Source: Platanthera guangdongensis
Taxonomy: Eukaryota > Streptophyta > Magnoliopsida > Asparagales > Orchidaceae
Direction of reading: 5' to 3'
Length of the DNA stretch: 64,000 bases
Assembly (NCBI GenBank): GCA_039583875.1
Contig: CM077151.1
Coordinates: 105,914,609 to 105,978,608 of the forward strand
Shown in pieces: positions 42,685-54,905 of the stretch. Under the pieces are notes generated by a model. It was given only the letters and a program-made list of their open reading frames with translations, did not search any database and was not told where the DNA came from. The position numbers and the translations under genes are program-made. Positions within the stretch are counted from its first letter, which is position 1; every line of letters starts with the position of its first letter.

Positions 42685-44697
42685 TTACTTAACCTTAGAA
42701 CCCAAATAATTCTTGGGTCCTTAGTGCAAGTTAGTCTGACTCTTGACAAAACTACCTGTAGCTTTTCTAGCAGGCAGTTTGCTACCCATCTTGGCATTAG
42801 AATTATGCCAACAGTTTATGGCAAAGTGGCCTATCTTGACACAGCATCAACACTCAAATCTGTTGTACCTTTGTTTAGGTACAACCCTGGCTGTTTTATC
42901 TTCAGCAGGCTTCTTATTGAGCACTGGGGCTTTGCCCTTAGACTTAGACTGTACAGTCCTGGCAGGTTTAGTAAACCCCAATCCAGTTTTACCCTTTTGA
43001 GGAATGAACTCATCTATCAAAGGTAGAACAGACTTTGGTTTAGAAAACCTTGCAACAATATCTCTCTCTTTCTGAAGACTAATCTCCAGATTTCTGATTT
43101 GATCATTTTTAAATGTTATAGTCCCCATCTGAATAACAGTAATGTGCTTCAGTCTAGCTATTTCATTTAATTTCTGATCAAGCAACTTGTCAAAATCTAT
43201 TGCAGCAACTTTAAGACTGGCAATCTCTTTAGCCTGACTCTTGGCCAAGGATTTGCTTTTCTTCAAAGCTTGCAACACTACTTTATATTCATCAATCAAC
43301 TGATGAATATCTCCTTCAGATTCAGATCCACTAACATCACTTGATGCTGATGTATCTGAATCTGACTCAGTACTAGAAATTGAACTAACAGAATAATTTT
43401 GTACCTGACTTGGTACAGGCTGATCCTGGATTTTGTCTCCTTCTGATAAGGCCATCAGTCCATGACACTGATTGTTCTCATGATCATATATTGAGTTCAT
43501 TAATTATATGAACTCATCTTCCTATTCTTCAGCAAACAGTCCAATATAAGCTTTAGCTTCTGAATCTGATTCTGAAGATGACATATCAGACAGACTTTTG
43601 TCCTTCTTAGCAACAAAGGACCTTTCCTTTTTGCACTTGATTTGAGTCTTCTTCTTATCAGTTGACTCTTTCCTCTTCTCTGGACAGTCAGCAACAACAT
43701 GTCCCTGTCTATTACAACAATAGCAAACTATCTTTGAGGATGTAGTTTTACTTTTCCTGGACTTTCTTCTTTCATTCTTTGATGACTTCTGTGAAGTGGA
43801 TGGAATAGACCTCCACTGTTTCTTCTTAAGAAACTTCTGAAAATGTCTAGTGAAAGCTGCAAAATCTTCATCACTCTCACTGCTTTCAAAATTCATGCTT
43901 TCTGCCTCATCTGTCTCAGTCTCAGCAACTTTTGGAGGTGGAGATGGAGACTTACTTTTATATTTCCTAGTGGCTTCTGTCTTGAAAGCCACAGCTCTTT
44001 CTTTGTGCTCAACTCTGGTAGTCTTCTCTTCCTCCTTTCTTACCATTAACTGCATCTAATATGATAATAGTTTTCCAAACAATGTTGGAGGAGGAATGTC
44101 TGCTAATTTGGTCATTTCCCTTATGACACAAATCTTGATATCCCAGTCCTTAGTCAGGGATCTCAAGAACTTATCATTCAATTCATAGTTGCTGAATTCT
44201 CTTCCATAAGACATCAACTCATTGACAATCCTATAGAATTTCTTGTAGCACTCAGTTATGCTATCAGACCTGCCTTGTCTGAAGCTTTCATACTCTTGAT
44301 TCAATAAAGACTTCCTGTCTTGTCTTACCTCTTCTGATCCCTCCATATAGACTATCAGTGTATCCCACATTTCTTTAGAAGTTTTACAGTGAATCAAATT
44401 CTGAAATGTTGCATCATCTATTGCACTTACTATAATATTCTGGGCCCTCTTGTCCATAGTGGCCAGAATAATCTCATATTTAGTCATCTCTGAATAGTCC
44501 TTAGGAGTTCTCTGATTTGCATCCAGGACAGATACTTTCATTGACACATATGTCCCTTCTTTGACTGTGATATAGATTCTAGAGTCAGAGGCTTCCATAA
44601 AAAGTCTAACCCTTTCTTTCCAAATGCCAAAAATTTCCTTTCTGCAGATTGGTAACTTCATGGATCCTAGTTCTTTGTGATTCTCAGTTGAACCCAT
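42685..44697 (-). pseudogene. gag: gag of element B, several stops
   Basis: Begins MGSTENHKELGSMKLPICR at 44697. Capsid core (IFGIWKERVRLFMEASD, SKEMWDTLIVYMEGSEEVRQ, EYESFRQGRSDSITECYKKF), TAG at about 44053, then the first zinc knuckle CYCCNRQGHVVADC (about 43725), an acidic stretch, TAG and TAA near 43517 and 43505, a coiled coil (SQAKEIASLKVAAIDFDKLL), and a second knuckle (CVKIGHFAINCWH) typical of Sirevirus Gag. Final TAA at 42685-42687 lies in frame with pol, six bases before the TTTTGCAG motif region that also occurs in E. Confidence 0.88.
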
Positions 44698-44770
44698 TTT
44701 CTTGATTCTTGATTATGCTGATTCTGCCTACATGATCTTTACTCAGACAGTTATGTCCTTTTTGAGTAAC

Positions 44771-44785
44771 CTGGCTCTGATACCA
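44771..44785 (-). other. Primer-binding site of element B
   Basis: ctggctctgatacca, identical to that of A; two bases from the LTR end at 44788. Confidence 0.92.
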
Positions 44786-44787
44786 CT

Positions 44788-46725
44788 TGAAAGAACTAGT
44801 GGCTAAACACCTAGAGAGGTGGGTCAATAGGTGCACTTAATCTTTTTAAACTTTACAGGCAGAAACACAGAATTATATACAATTCTTCACAGCAATACAA
44901 CACATACACCACAACAATCACAGAATAAAGCACACACAGAGAACACACAGATTTTATAGTGGTTCCCCAAGGTCTGGGTACATCCACTTTCCCCCTTCGC
45001 CTATCTAGTAGTGTACTAGATTCGGCCTAACTTCTCCACTACTTCTCAGATCCACAGATCTTACAGCTCAGAACCCCAAACAGGTTCCTACAACTCAGAG
45101 TGATCCCACTCCTACAACTCAGGCACACAGCCCTACCACTCAGTCTTCACAAAGACCTACACTCAGCCTTCAACAAGGCCTACCCTCAGCCCTCAACAAG
45201 GCCTACACTCAGAGAAATGAATCCCCTACACTCAGGGACACATGCCCTACCACTCAGCCTTTATAATTTCAGGCTTACAACTCAGATCCCTTAGAATCCT
45301 ACAAGAAATTAAAATTACAAAGTATATACCCACAACTCAGAATGAGAGACAAGAGTTGACTGGTTTCTTGATGAGTTCTTGGAGGAACTTTGCTGAGATC
45401 AACCTCCCTTGGCTTTCTTCAAAGCTTCTTGAATTAGAACACAGTAGGGTTGAAACTCTATGCAGATGATCTTCAATCACTGCTGACTTAAGAATCAGAT
45501 CTCAATCTGAAACTTTCTTCACAGCCTGGTTCAACAGCTGTCTTCTTAGAAGGAGCTCTCTCTCTCCAACTTCTTAGATCTTCACTTGAAGGTCTTCTTC
45601 TTTTAGTGTTGTTAGATCTTCAATGATAGCTTCAATCGATCTGTCGATTTCATCCTTCTGTTGAAGGAGTAAGCCTTTATATAGGCTTTCTTCATGGTGA
45701 CCGGCTGATCCGGTTTCTAACAACTTTCTGACAGCTCTGACAGATGCAGTATACCGGCTGGAATGACAGCTGTCAAGTCATCCAGTCACTTCTTGAATTT
45801 TCTGTAACTGTCTGAAAGTGTCGAGATAGTCAGTCTTTAAGTGTCGACACTGATAGACTAAGTGTCGACACAAGTAGACTAAGTGTCGACACTAGCCTTG
45901 TTGGTATCGACACAACTCCTTGTGTTGTTGTATCTGTATCTCGACACAGCTTCTTCATAATGTGTCGACACTGATTCTGTGTGTCGACACAAGTCTTCTT
46001 CTTTAATACTTAGTTGATTTCTGCTAAGTGTCGACACAACTCCTTTGTGTCGACACAAGCCTTCTTGTGTTGAACTTTGTTGAGTGTCAACACATCTCCT
46101 TTGTGTCGACACATGCTTCATGTCTTGAAACTTTGATGAGTGTCGACACAGCTCCTAGTATCGACACTTGTACTTGAACTTTTGTTGAAGTTTGCTGAGT
46201 GTCGACACAGCCTCCTAGTGTCGACGCATTCTTCATGTGTTGAGACTTTTGCTGAGTGTCGACACAGCTCCTTTGTGTCGACACTTGTACTTGAACTTTG
46301 TTGAAGTTTGCTGAGTGTCGACACAGCCTCCTAGTGTTGACACTTTTGATGTCGACAAAGTTCCTCTGGGTGTCGACACAGCTTCTAAGTGTCGACACAG
46401 ATTCTTTAGATATTTCTTCATTGTGTGTCGACACTGATCCTGTATGTGTCGACACTTTTCTTCTGGTGTCGGCTCTGCATTCCTGGTGTCGACACAATTA
46501 CTCCAAGTGTCGACACAGCTTCTCTGGGTGTCGACACAAGTCTTCTTAAGTGTCGACACTTTTCTTCTAGGTGTCGACACATGGACTTAGAAACTTTTCT
46601 GCTGTCCCTGCAATTACTTAACCTGCACCAATAAACTCAAAACACATCAAATACACCATGATGTATATCATTGAGCAGGGTGAGGCTTCTTCAAATCTGG
46701 TACATTTAATCCAATGTACCCAACA
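44788..46725 (-). repeat. 5' LTR of element B (1938 bp)
   Basis: Contains the GTGTCGACAC array (45841-46580), TATA box (about 45675-45684) and hairpin train (45003-45302). The poly-G motif has decayed to gagaggtgggtc. One hairpin stem here is broken relative to the 3' LTR (gatcccttagaatc). Confidence 0.95.
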
Positions 46726-46730
46726 CTCAT

Positions 46731-49700
46731 ACAAACATATAAGTTAAGGTTTCCAGAAATATAACTTATCATATAATGGAGCCCATACTAATTTATATGA
46801 TAAGGATCCATGGTGCGCATGACCTAGTTATGAATGTATGATTTGTATGCGTGTTATGTTTCATGCAAGTGCAACTCACACACACGACTCTGTGATCACA
46901 GACCTTTAGTTCCCACTTTTTGGAGCTAGCATCACTCTCTGGTACCATCGTTGTAGCTACGACAGCAGTGGAGCGGGCGTCTCCACTCCTAGGCGGGTAT
47001 CACACTACCAGGCCTAGACCTCCCATACGCCTCTGTACACGTCCTAGGTGCACTCTAGAGTCTTTGCGTACTATTTGTTGGCTACCCACCAGTCGTTTTG
47101 GTCGAGTGTGCATTTTCGGGGATCGTCCTCCAGACCGTAGCGTAAAACAACCCACTGGCCCCTCAAACCATCACACCTCGCCAAAGCCACCGTACTGCCA
47201 TCGGTGTGACGATTGGCCCAGTACCGCATGACCCACCATAAGTTTATGCACATGCAAGATATTCCAACCCGAACCTCCAGCTCGCAGGACCAACCCATCC
47301 TGAATCCCTCCAACCCATCGCGGGTGAGATTGCACATAGTGCTTTTATTCAAAATCCCTCAAACCCATCATGGGTGAGATTGCACATAGTGCCTTTATCA
47401 AAATCCCTCAAACCCATCACGGGTGAGAATGGACCACAATGTCTTAACCTATTAGACTACTCTTGTCTAGTGTTAGTTACACCTAGCAGTTTAGGGTTGA
47501 TCTTAGGACTGCCCGAGGCATGCCCGATGAAGGGCTCTCAGGGACACGAGGAACTATGATGGGCTGAATCCCAAAGCACCCTTTAGCAAGGATATTTACT
47601 TTTATTGATATCTACCCATGATCCATATTCTGCTCTCATTATTACTCTGGAGTGGTCCTAATGACTTAAGATGTTAATAGAAGTGCGGCGGTCTTCCGCC
47701 GGCCTTTGTTTTAATTACTATCTTAGGACTTGCGCTCTATCGCGTTTAACCAAGAAATGACCTATAATAGACCAACCAGGGTTTATTCTCCCAAAATAAT
47801 TACCATCTCAATGTCTATTCTTATCCCCCTGCGGTCCTAGTAGTATATACTATCTGAGATAGACGCAACCCATGACCTAATACCACCCGTAAAGTACAAC
47901 TTCCAATTTCTTGGCCAAAGTGACCCTAACCATTTATCATGGGATGGTATGATATATGATATTGATTATGTGGAGTTTTCACTATTTTTCTAAGTCATAA
48001 AGACCCTAAATTAAATCCTTTAATTAAGTGGCCTATGTCAAAATATACAAGAAGTACTATATCAAATGATCCCCCTAGTCTATTAAATTTTCTTGATGAT
48101 CATCTAGGCTAATTATGACTGGTTTCCAAGAATTGTAATTTCGCCATTTATATTTCCATTTGAATTTTATTTAAAGTTAAATCCATGAATTGACCACTTT
48201 ACAAATGAAGTACATTAAATATGTTTTTAAAAATTCTAGGAAAATTACTATAGATGTAAATTACTGAACTAATACCAAATACAGAATTTCATAGCCCTAG
48301 GCAGTAATTTGGTTCACCAACACTCATATGACAAATATAACAAAAATGCCATTTATTGGATTTTAAACCTATAGAAGCATCCAAAAATATTAAGAAAATT
48401 ACACAAGGTCACAATCACATAATTAAATCACTAGAAATTTTTCCATAATATTCCTACTGTAATTTCCATCATTTTAAAATAATTTCCATTAAGGGGCAAA
48501 ATTATAAATTCTACATAATTCCAAAATATAATCATCTAATAGACCCATAAAATTTTCCAGGGGTTAAATATGACTCCCTTGAGTTCTTAACAAAATTTGA
48601 GAATTTTAACTCATCAATAACCCTATTTTCAAATTTCTATCTTTAAATGGCCTAATACTCAAAAATTCCAAATAATGGGATTTTTGATCCCAAAAATCCC
48701 ATTACTTCTGTTGAACGTATATTTCACCGTAATAATCCTCTGACCAAGATTTCATAGACTTTTAATGTTCCAAATGGGCTAAGTCCCATTATATAGATTT
48801 TTTTGCTAAAGGCACCCCAAGCCTATATTCATCATACTCATGCAAGTGGGTTTACCACACATGCAGAGGCCCAAAGAGGCTGAAATTTTTATCATGAGCT
48901 TATATTGACCCAAAGGCCATGCCACCAAAATTTGGGGCCATTTGGAGTTGTATTTCTCCATATATTCAATTAATTTAAATAAGTGAATTTTACTAAAAAA
49001 ATATAGGAAATATTTTTCCAAAAATTCCAATTTTTGGTCGGTAACTAAGTATGACATAGTCTCATACATGACCAAAATTTCAGGTCATGAGGACATATAA
49101 TTTTACCTGGGTACACATTTGAAAATCTGCCCTAGCCTAGAACCAGTCTGGGTAGAATGGCCTTACAGGGAGCCCTGCTGCTCCAAATCTTAAGCTTAGG
49201 GTGGCAAAATGAAGGTAAGACGTAGGTCAACAATTTTCATGGTGATGTCTGGTTCTTAAATTGCCTTTAGGAGGCCTATTTTTAGCATGCAGGAACTATG
49301 TAAAAGTGTGACATATAATTACTGTTCATATCCAATTTAATTCATTAATCATATGAAATCAAACAGACGACATCCATTTATCTCCTACCTCTAGCCAACG
49401 GCTGGGATGAGCCCGACCTGGATCAACTTGATTTCCCATTTCTGGCCACTTGGGCCAGCGCCACCGCCGGCGATTATTGCCACCACCTTCGTTGAGGTGG
49501 TGGCTGGCGTTTCCCGGCGGTGAGGCTGCCAGAGGAGGCTCCTCCGGCGATCCCGAGCAAGGAGGAAAAGCTCGGAATTTTGCTCTCGGCTCACATGGTA
49601 TCGGGCTCAATATAGCCCGATGTCTCTCCTAGTCGATCTAGAATTCTAGTACGGTGAGAGGTGAAGTGAAACGGACCAGAATTGAGGCTTGGCGGCGAGT

Positions 49701-50629
49701 TTGGCGGCGGTGAGCTATGGCCAAGCTTCCTCCGGTGAATCTTTCCCGTTTCCTGGTTTATCCAGCAATTTCCTTGCTCCAGCACTCAAAGTCCACTCAT
49801 TTCATCCTTCTAAAGCTAATGGTCGGGGTAGTTTTGGGTGAGAGGGGATGTATATGCAGTTAACTTCAAGGTTAGGCTCGGCCAAGCTTAGGATGTTTCA
49901 CCAATGGTGCTAAGTGGCCATCCAGCAGCATATTCACTGTGGAATGAGCTGGGGAAGCTTGCTAAGTGTTTTGGATAGAAGGAAGCAGGACCACATGGCC
50001 CTCATTTTGTTTTCTCCACCTTCTCTCTCCTAAAATTCCCATTTTACCCCCATGCATGCATTCTCTCTCCTAATTCAGAGGGGTAGGAGCTCTCTTTGAC
50101 TACTGGGGTTGGTCATGGGCCATTGTTAGTGGGCTTTGCCCATTGGGAATGGGCTTGACCTTCCTTTTTCTTCCTTTAGGCTTCATGTTGACTTTGTTGA
50201 CTTTTAAGGTTGACTTGGTCAACTTGATGAGTGGGCTGACCCCACCTGAAGGTCATGGACCCTATGATACCACCTAACTTTGGTTGGGCCATGGTGGTGT
50301 CCCACTTGCACTATTTGGGCTTTTAGGTGTGGGTTTGACCAAATTATGATTAGTGTTGACTTGGGTCAACTCTAGTCAATTGGTGACCTTGTGATATGGC
50401 TTATGGTTCCCTTAGGTTGGTGTTAGGGTTAGGGATGCAGTGGTGGAATCAGTGTGTGGCTAGGGCCCCAATTTGGGGCTGGTTTGACTTAGATTACCTT
50501 GGGACCTGTTGTGGGCCCCATGTGACTAGATCTTTACCCCATGGTTCAACCTAACCTAAACCCATGTCCCCCACCACAAGTCCTAACCCAACCTAAGTTG
50601 AGGGGTTTAATAGAAAGTGGGATGTTACA
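46731..50629. repeat. Right part of solo LTR S
   Basis: No protein-coding domain in 3.9 kb. Contains three tandem ~58-bp units at 47265-47430, an A+T-rich stretch (47900-49100), a G+C-rich ggcggt/gccgcc stretch at 49430-49720, and a terminal region ending gatgttaca. Small open frames here do not resemble known proteins. Confidence 0.5.
47265..47430. repeat. Tandem repeat, three ~58-bp units
   Basis: The unit contains aaatccctcaaacccatc, then gggtgagattgcacatag and tgc-tttta. The third copy ends in gggtgagaatgg. Located inside solo LTR S. Confidence 0.8.
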
Positions 50630-51008
50630 AGTGCACCTATCATTACAGAGTATATAATCAAGTGTCGTATTTTTTCGGGTCTGTCGAGTACTTGTACTCA
50701 CAAGGAAGAGTTATTATTTTACCTTAACAAAAGAGTGGCAGATTTTAAAAACTAAAGAGTGCGTTGAAAATATTTGAGAGTGAAACGATGAGATAAAGGC
50801 TAGTACTTGATTCAGAGTCGCTTTAGACAAAATAAACTTTCATTGAAACAATAAATCACAAACTCTGAACTAATTAAATTTGACCATGGAGATTCTCAAA
50901 TTATATAGCGCCTCTCTTGAGAATACGCTGCAACTAAACTTAAGATGATCAATCAGTTGATACGCCCTAAGCTTGCTTTACGCGATTAACCCCACTATTA
51001 GGTTTAAC
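50630..51008. other. Unclassified retroelement-like segment
   Basis: Between S and F. Contains aagtgtcgtattttttcggg and gagtacttgtactcacaagg, phrases I associate with non-coding parts of plant Ty3/gypsy (Tat/Athila) elements, but with no domain to confirm it. Confidence 0.25.
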
Positions 51009-51229
51009 TGAAAGTCTTTATTTTCAAGGGTTGCAAAACCACCTATAGGGGGGTCAATAGGTTTCTAAGTCTTTAGTATATCTTTTAACTTTTATAATCT
51101 TAGGCAGTGTGTGGTGATTTACTTCCTATTGCTTTCAAAACATTCACCCAGAAGACAAATCAATTTATAGTGGTTCCTCAAATTATGGGTACATCCAATG
51201 TCCCTCCTGCCTTTCTAACAGTGTGTTAG

Positions 51230-51535
51230 ACAAGACACTTCTCCAATATCTCGGCTTCTAAGAGCTTACAACATGATCCCGTAGGACCACTCAGTCTCCT
51301 CCAAGATTTATAACTTAGGTACAAAGCTCTACAACTTAGTGATCAGAAGATCACCTACCTCAGGCCAAAGACCCTACTACTCAGGCTGGGAGGACTGCCC
51401 TACACTTAGATTCTTAACAAAATCATACTACTCAGATTCACTCTTGAATCCTACCTCAGATCTATAATAGATCCTACATCCTCAGCCTTTATAACACAGG
51501 CTTAAAGCTCAGATCCAAAAGGATCTTACAGAAAG
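51230..51535 (-). repeat. Hairpin train, left LTR piece of F
   Basis: Units with stems GTGATC/GATCAC, GATTCA/TGAATC, GATCTA/TAGATC, GCCT/AGGC, GATCC/GGATC separated by CTACctCAG-type connectors. The same series is found at 52640-52930 in the right piece, more degenerate. Confidence 0.7.
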
Positions 51536-51649
51536 AATAAGGTTTGATGTTGATTTGACCCCAGTGAAATGATCTCTGTGTCTATCTCCTTCTATCCTGA
51601 GAGATCAGTCCATATTTCTTCTTCACAGCTCCAAAAATAGTTTTCGGGA

Positions 51650-52440
51650 TTCAACTTTAACTAATGGAGCAGTCTCCTTGATAGTCAGCTTGTCCATCAT
51701 CAACTATTACCTATAGGACTAGAAGAAGATCTTGATAGCTCACTGTCAATTATTGTGTATTCATCAAAGACTATATGAATGGACTCTTCTGCCACTTGAT
51801 TTTTCAAGTTGTAGATCCTATAGGCCTTGCAATGATTGTTGTACCTAACAAAAATCCCTTCATTGGACGTGGCAGCAAACGTAGTCACATAGGACTTTCC
51901 ATTATTTAACACATAACACTTACTACCAAATATCTTGAAATAGCTCAAGTTTGGTTTTCTGCCCTACAAGATCTCATAGGGAGTCGTCTTGTGTCTCTTG
52001 TTGATAGTAGCCATGTTGAGGACATGACATGCAGTATTAACTGCCTCAGCACAGAAGTATTCTATGAGAGATGTGTCACTCAACAAGGTCTTTCAGCCTC
52101 TATGAGAGTCCTATTATTTCTCTCACCAATCCCATTTTGTTGGGGTGTTTTAGGAGAGGAGAATTCTTGGTGAATCCCTTGCACTTCATAAAAACTTGTC
52201 ATGCATTCAGACTGAAATTCAGTCCCATGGTCACTTCTGATTTTGACCACAATACTGTCAAATTCATTCTAAATTTGCTTGACAAATATATTGAAGCCAT
52301 CAGGGGTTTCAGACTTCTTCCTAAGAAAGAAAACCCAAGAAAATTTGGAAAAGACATCAACAATCACAAGGGTGTATACTTTTCTACCTTGACTATGAAC
52401 TGATATAGGACCGAATAAGTCCATATGCAAGAGGTACGTC
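51650..52440 (-). pseudogene. pol: pol fragment of F (integrase)
   Basis: Minus-strand translation in pieces: integrase core end (PQQNGIG-like near 52130), then YFKIFGSKCYVLNNGKSYV, EGIFVRYNNHCKAYRIYNL and EESIHIVFDE (51948-51700), then a LTIKE-like stretch to 51655. Closely resembles the same part of B. Multiple stops and frame changes. Confidence 0.8.
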
Positions 52441-52459
52441 CACAAGACATATCTTATAA

Positions 52460-54201
52460 CTTTAGTATATCTTTAGTATATCTTTTAACTTTTATAAGCT
52501 TAGGTTGTGAGTGGTGTTTTACTTCCTATTGCTTTCAAGATATTCACCCAGAAGACACAATAATTTATAGTGGTTCCCCAGATTATGGGTACATCCATTG
52601 TCCCTCCCATCTTTCTAACATTGTGTTAGACAAGGCACTTCTCCAATATCTCGGCTCCTAAGAGCTTACAACACAATCCCGCAAGACCACTCAGTCTCCT
52701 CCAAGACTTACAACTCGGGCACAAAGCCCTACAACTCAGTGATTAGAAGATCACCTACATCAGAAAAAAGGCCTTACTACTCAGGCTGGGAGGACAACCC
52801 TACACTTAGATTCTTAACATAATCCTACCACTCAGATTCACTCGTGAATCCTACCACAGATCTATAACAGATCCTATAATCTCAGCCCTTATAATACAAA
52901 CATAAAGCTCAGATCCAAAGGGATCTTACAAAGGGAATAAGGTTTGATGTTGATTTGACACCAGATAAATGATCTTTGTGTCTATCTTCTTCTATCCTGA
53001 GAGATCAGTCCAGAGTTCTTCTTCACAGCTCCAAAAAATAGTCTTTAGGATTTGCTCAGCTAGGGCTGTGAAGTGGCCGCAGCTACGGTTAGCCCTTGCA
53101 GTTCCTTCTTTCTTGTTGTTGATGATGAATATGACAACATCTAACCGGAAGAGCTTTCAGGTTGATTGATTTGAACTTCTGCTTCTTGTCACTGTAATAA
53201 TGATAAAGACGACGATGATGTTCTCTCGCTTTTCGAAAACCCAAATACCTAAAAGTTAATTTGATTTAACCGATATCATTCCATTTATCTTTCGCGGTGC
53301 AACGTCTTTATTGAACTATGGGCCGAGCTTTAATTGCTGGTTTATAGCCTTCCGTTTATATAATATATCATACAACAGTCTATCAGCGCCATAAGTGGTG
53401 GATTCTAGCCTTCCCGCAATGAGTTTGAATTTTGTTGTCTTTTGTTAACTTTTGGTGGGCATCAGCATCTGTGGACTTAGACAAATTCTTAGTTTCATCC
53501 CAGACGTTGAGTGCGTTGAGTGAACTGGCTTCACTCAGCGCATCTGGACTTAGCCAAATTCTCTACACCATCAGACGTTGAGTGCATTGAGTGAACTGGC
53601 TTCACTCAACACCTCTGGACTTATACAATTCCTCTGCCTTGCTTAGGCATTGAGGGCGTTGAGTGAATGGCCTTCACTCAATGCTTTTTGACCTGGCCAA
53701 GCTTTTTGCATTGCCAGATGTTGAGTGCATTGAGTGAACCTTCATCACTCAATGCCCCTCGACTTAGCTGCTTCACTGATTGGCTGACTTCATGCTGAGG
53801 CATTGAGTGAACTAACTTCACTTAACGCTTCAGTACTTAGCCGCAATTCTGAAATTTGCCAGCTTGTTGAGGCGTTGAGTGAACTGGCTTCACTCAATGC
53901 TTCTAGACTTAGTCGATTTCTGTCTCCTTTCTTCTTAGCCTTTGACATGAGCAGTATGACATAATGCTTCAGCTCAACTGGTACTGAGTGAACTAGTTTC
54001 ACTCAATGCCCGTGGAATTAGTCGCAATATTATCTCTGCAACCTGCTAGGCTTTGACTGTCCTGTCTTTATTCATCACTTTTGCTATCTAGCATTCATTG
54101 AACTAGCTTCACTCAACGCATGTGGACTAAGCCGCAAAATTACTTTGCAGACTGCTGGGTTTTGACTGTCCACACCTTACTCAGTGCTTTTTGGCAGAAG
54201 T
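52460..54201 (-). repeat. Right LTR piece of F
   Basis: Lacks the R/U5 terminus. Contains a hairpin train (52640-52930), TATA-like tttatataa (about 53354-53362) and eight TTGAGTGAA...TTCACTCAA palindromes (53508-54115). Truncated on the right by the G LTR at 54202. Confidence 0.75.
53508..54115 (-). repeat. TTGAGTGAA/TTCACTCAA palindrome array of F
   Basis: Eight units about 65-110 bp apart, best form gttgagtgaactggcttcac followed by tcaac. Each palindrome is followed by a t-tggacttag-c phrase. Arms of 9-10 bp around a 5-base centre. Confidence 0.88.
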
Positions 54202-54429
54202 TGAAAGTCTTTTTTTCAAGGTAGATAGCAACCTAGAGTGGGAGAGGTGAATAGGTTTCTAAGTCTCTTGTGACTTTCTTTTATTTTCTTCTTGAAGTTC
54301 TTTGTGTTTTTGTGGTTATCTGCTTTCAAGAACCCAGAATAAAGATATAACACAACAAAAGCACACATAGAATTTATAGTGCTTCCCCAAATTATGTGTA
54401 CGTCCACTCTCCTCCCACCTTTCTGACTT

Positions 54430-54905
54430 CTAGTTAGAAAAGACACTTCTCCAAAACTCAGCTCAAAGAGCTTACAACTCAGATCCCTCGGGATCTCTTA
54501 GTCTCCTCCAAGACTTACAGCTCAGCACTTATCCCTATAACTCAGTGATCAACTTATCACCTACCTCAGGCCAAAGGCCATACTGCTCAGTCTAGAAGTA
54601 CAGCCTTACCTCAGATCCATAAAGGATCCTACCTCAAAGAGAATGACTCTCTTACAGATCAAGCACAAAGTCCCTACCTCAGATCCAAAGGATCCTACAG
54701 CTCAGGCACAAGTGTCCTACAACTCATAGAGAATGACTCTCCTACCCCAGGCTCAAAAGCCCTACAGCTCAGTGATCAAATGATCACCTACCTCAGATCC
54801 AAGCTAGATCCTACACTTAGAGAGTATAACTCTCCTACAGCTCAGGCAAATTTGCCATACCTCATGCTCAAGAGCCCTATAGCTCAGATCCAAAAGGATC
54901 CTACA
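54430..54905 (-). repeat. Hairpin train of G, ~20 units
   Basis: Units of 19-24 bp, each with its own complementary stem between CTCAG-type and CCTAC-type connectors: GCTC/GAGC, AGATCCC/GGGATCT, AGTCT/AGACT, GTGAT/ATCAC, GGCC/GGCC, GATCC/GGATC (several), GGCAC/GTGTC (one G-U type pair), GGCT/AGCC, GTGATCA/TGATCAC, GAGAGT/ACTCTC, GGCAAA/TTTGCC, GCTC/GAGC. At least five distinct stem sequences recur in shuffled order. Confidence 0.82.

Larger units (their letters stand above)
21280..46725 (-). mobile_element. Sirevirus-type copia retrotransposon B, split by A
   Basis: Target duplication ctcat at 21275-21279 and 46726-46730. LTR ends are TGAAAGAACTAG and GTACCCAACA (+ strand). Read on the minus strand: 5' LTR 46725-44788, primer site, gag, pol (interrupted at the integrase core by element A), GTGTCGACAC-rich spacer, ORF3, polypurine tract, 3' LTR 23222-21280. 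Without A it is about 12.76 kb. LTRs look nearly identical. gag, pol and ORF3 carry several stops, so it is not autonomous now. Confidence 0.95.
20492..50629. mobile_element. Probable solo LTR S (~4.7 kb without its inserts)
   Basis: Begins TGTAAGACCCC at 20492 and ends GGGATGTTACA at 50629. Flanks are agtgt (left) and agtgc (right), a target duplication with one mismatch. Removing element B leaves about 4.69 kb with no gag/pol, hence a solo LTR; size and TGTAA...TTACA ends suit large Ty3/gypsy LTRs (Tekay/Del or Ogre class). The left part is 20492-21279, the right part 46726-50629. The two sides rejoin in a perfect 15-bp hairpin at the B insertion site. Confidence 0.5.
51009..54201 (-). mobile_element. 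Sirevirus remnant F (LTR piece - pol piece - LTR piece)
   Basis: LTR end TGAAAGTC at 51009 with the poly-G motif (ctataggggggtcaatagg). LTR sequence to about 51645 joins directly to integrase/pol sequence (about 51650-52440), which joins LTR sequence again at about 52460. The two LTR pieces match each other (51080-51640 versus 52480-53040). Primer site, gag, most of pol and ORF3 are missing, so large internal deletions or recombination occurred. The right LTR piece carries TTGAGTGAA palindromes like G. It ends where G begins. Confidence 0.75.

Noticed and set aside
46915..47560. Small open frames in LTR S as genes
   Set aside because: Short, no recognisable domain, overlapping tandem repeats of the LTR.
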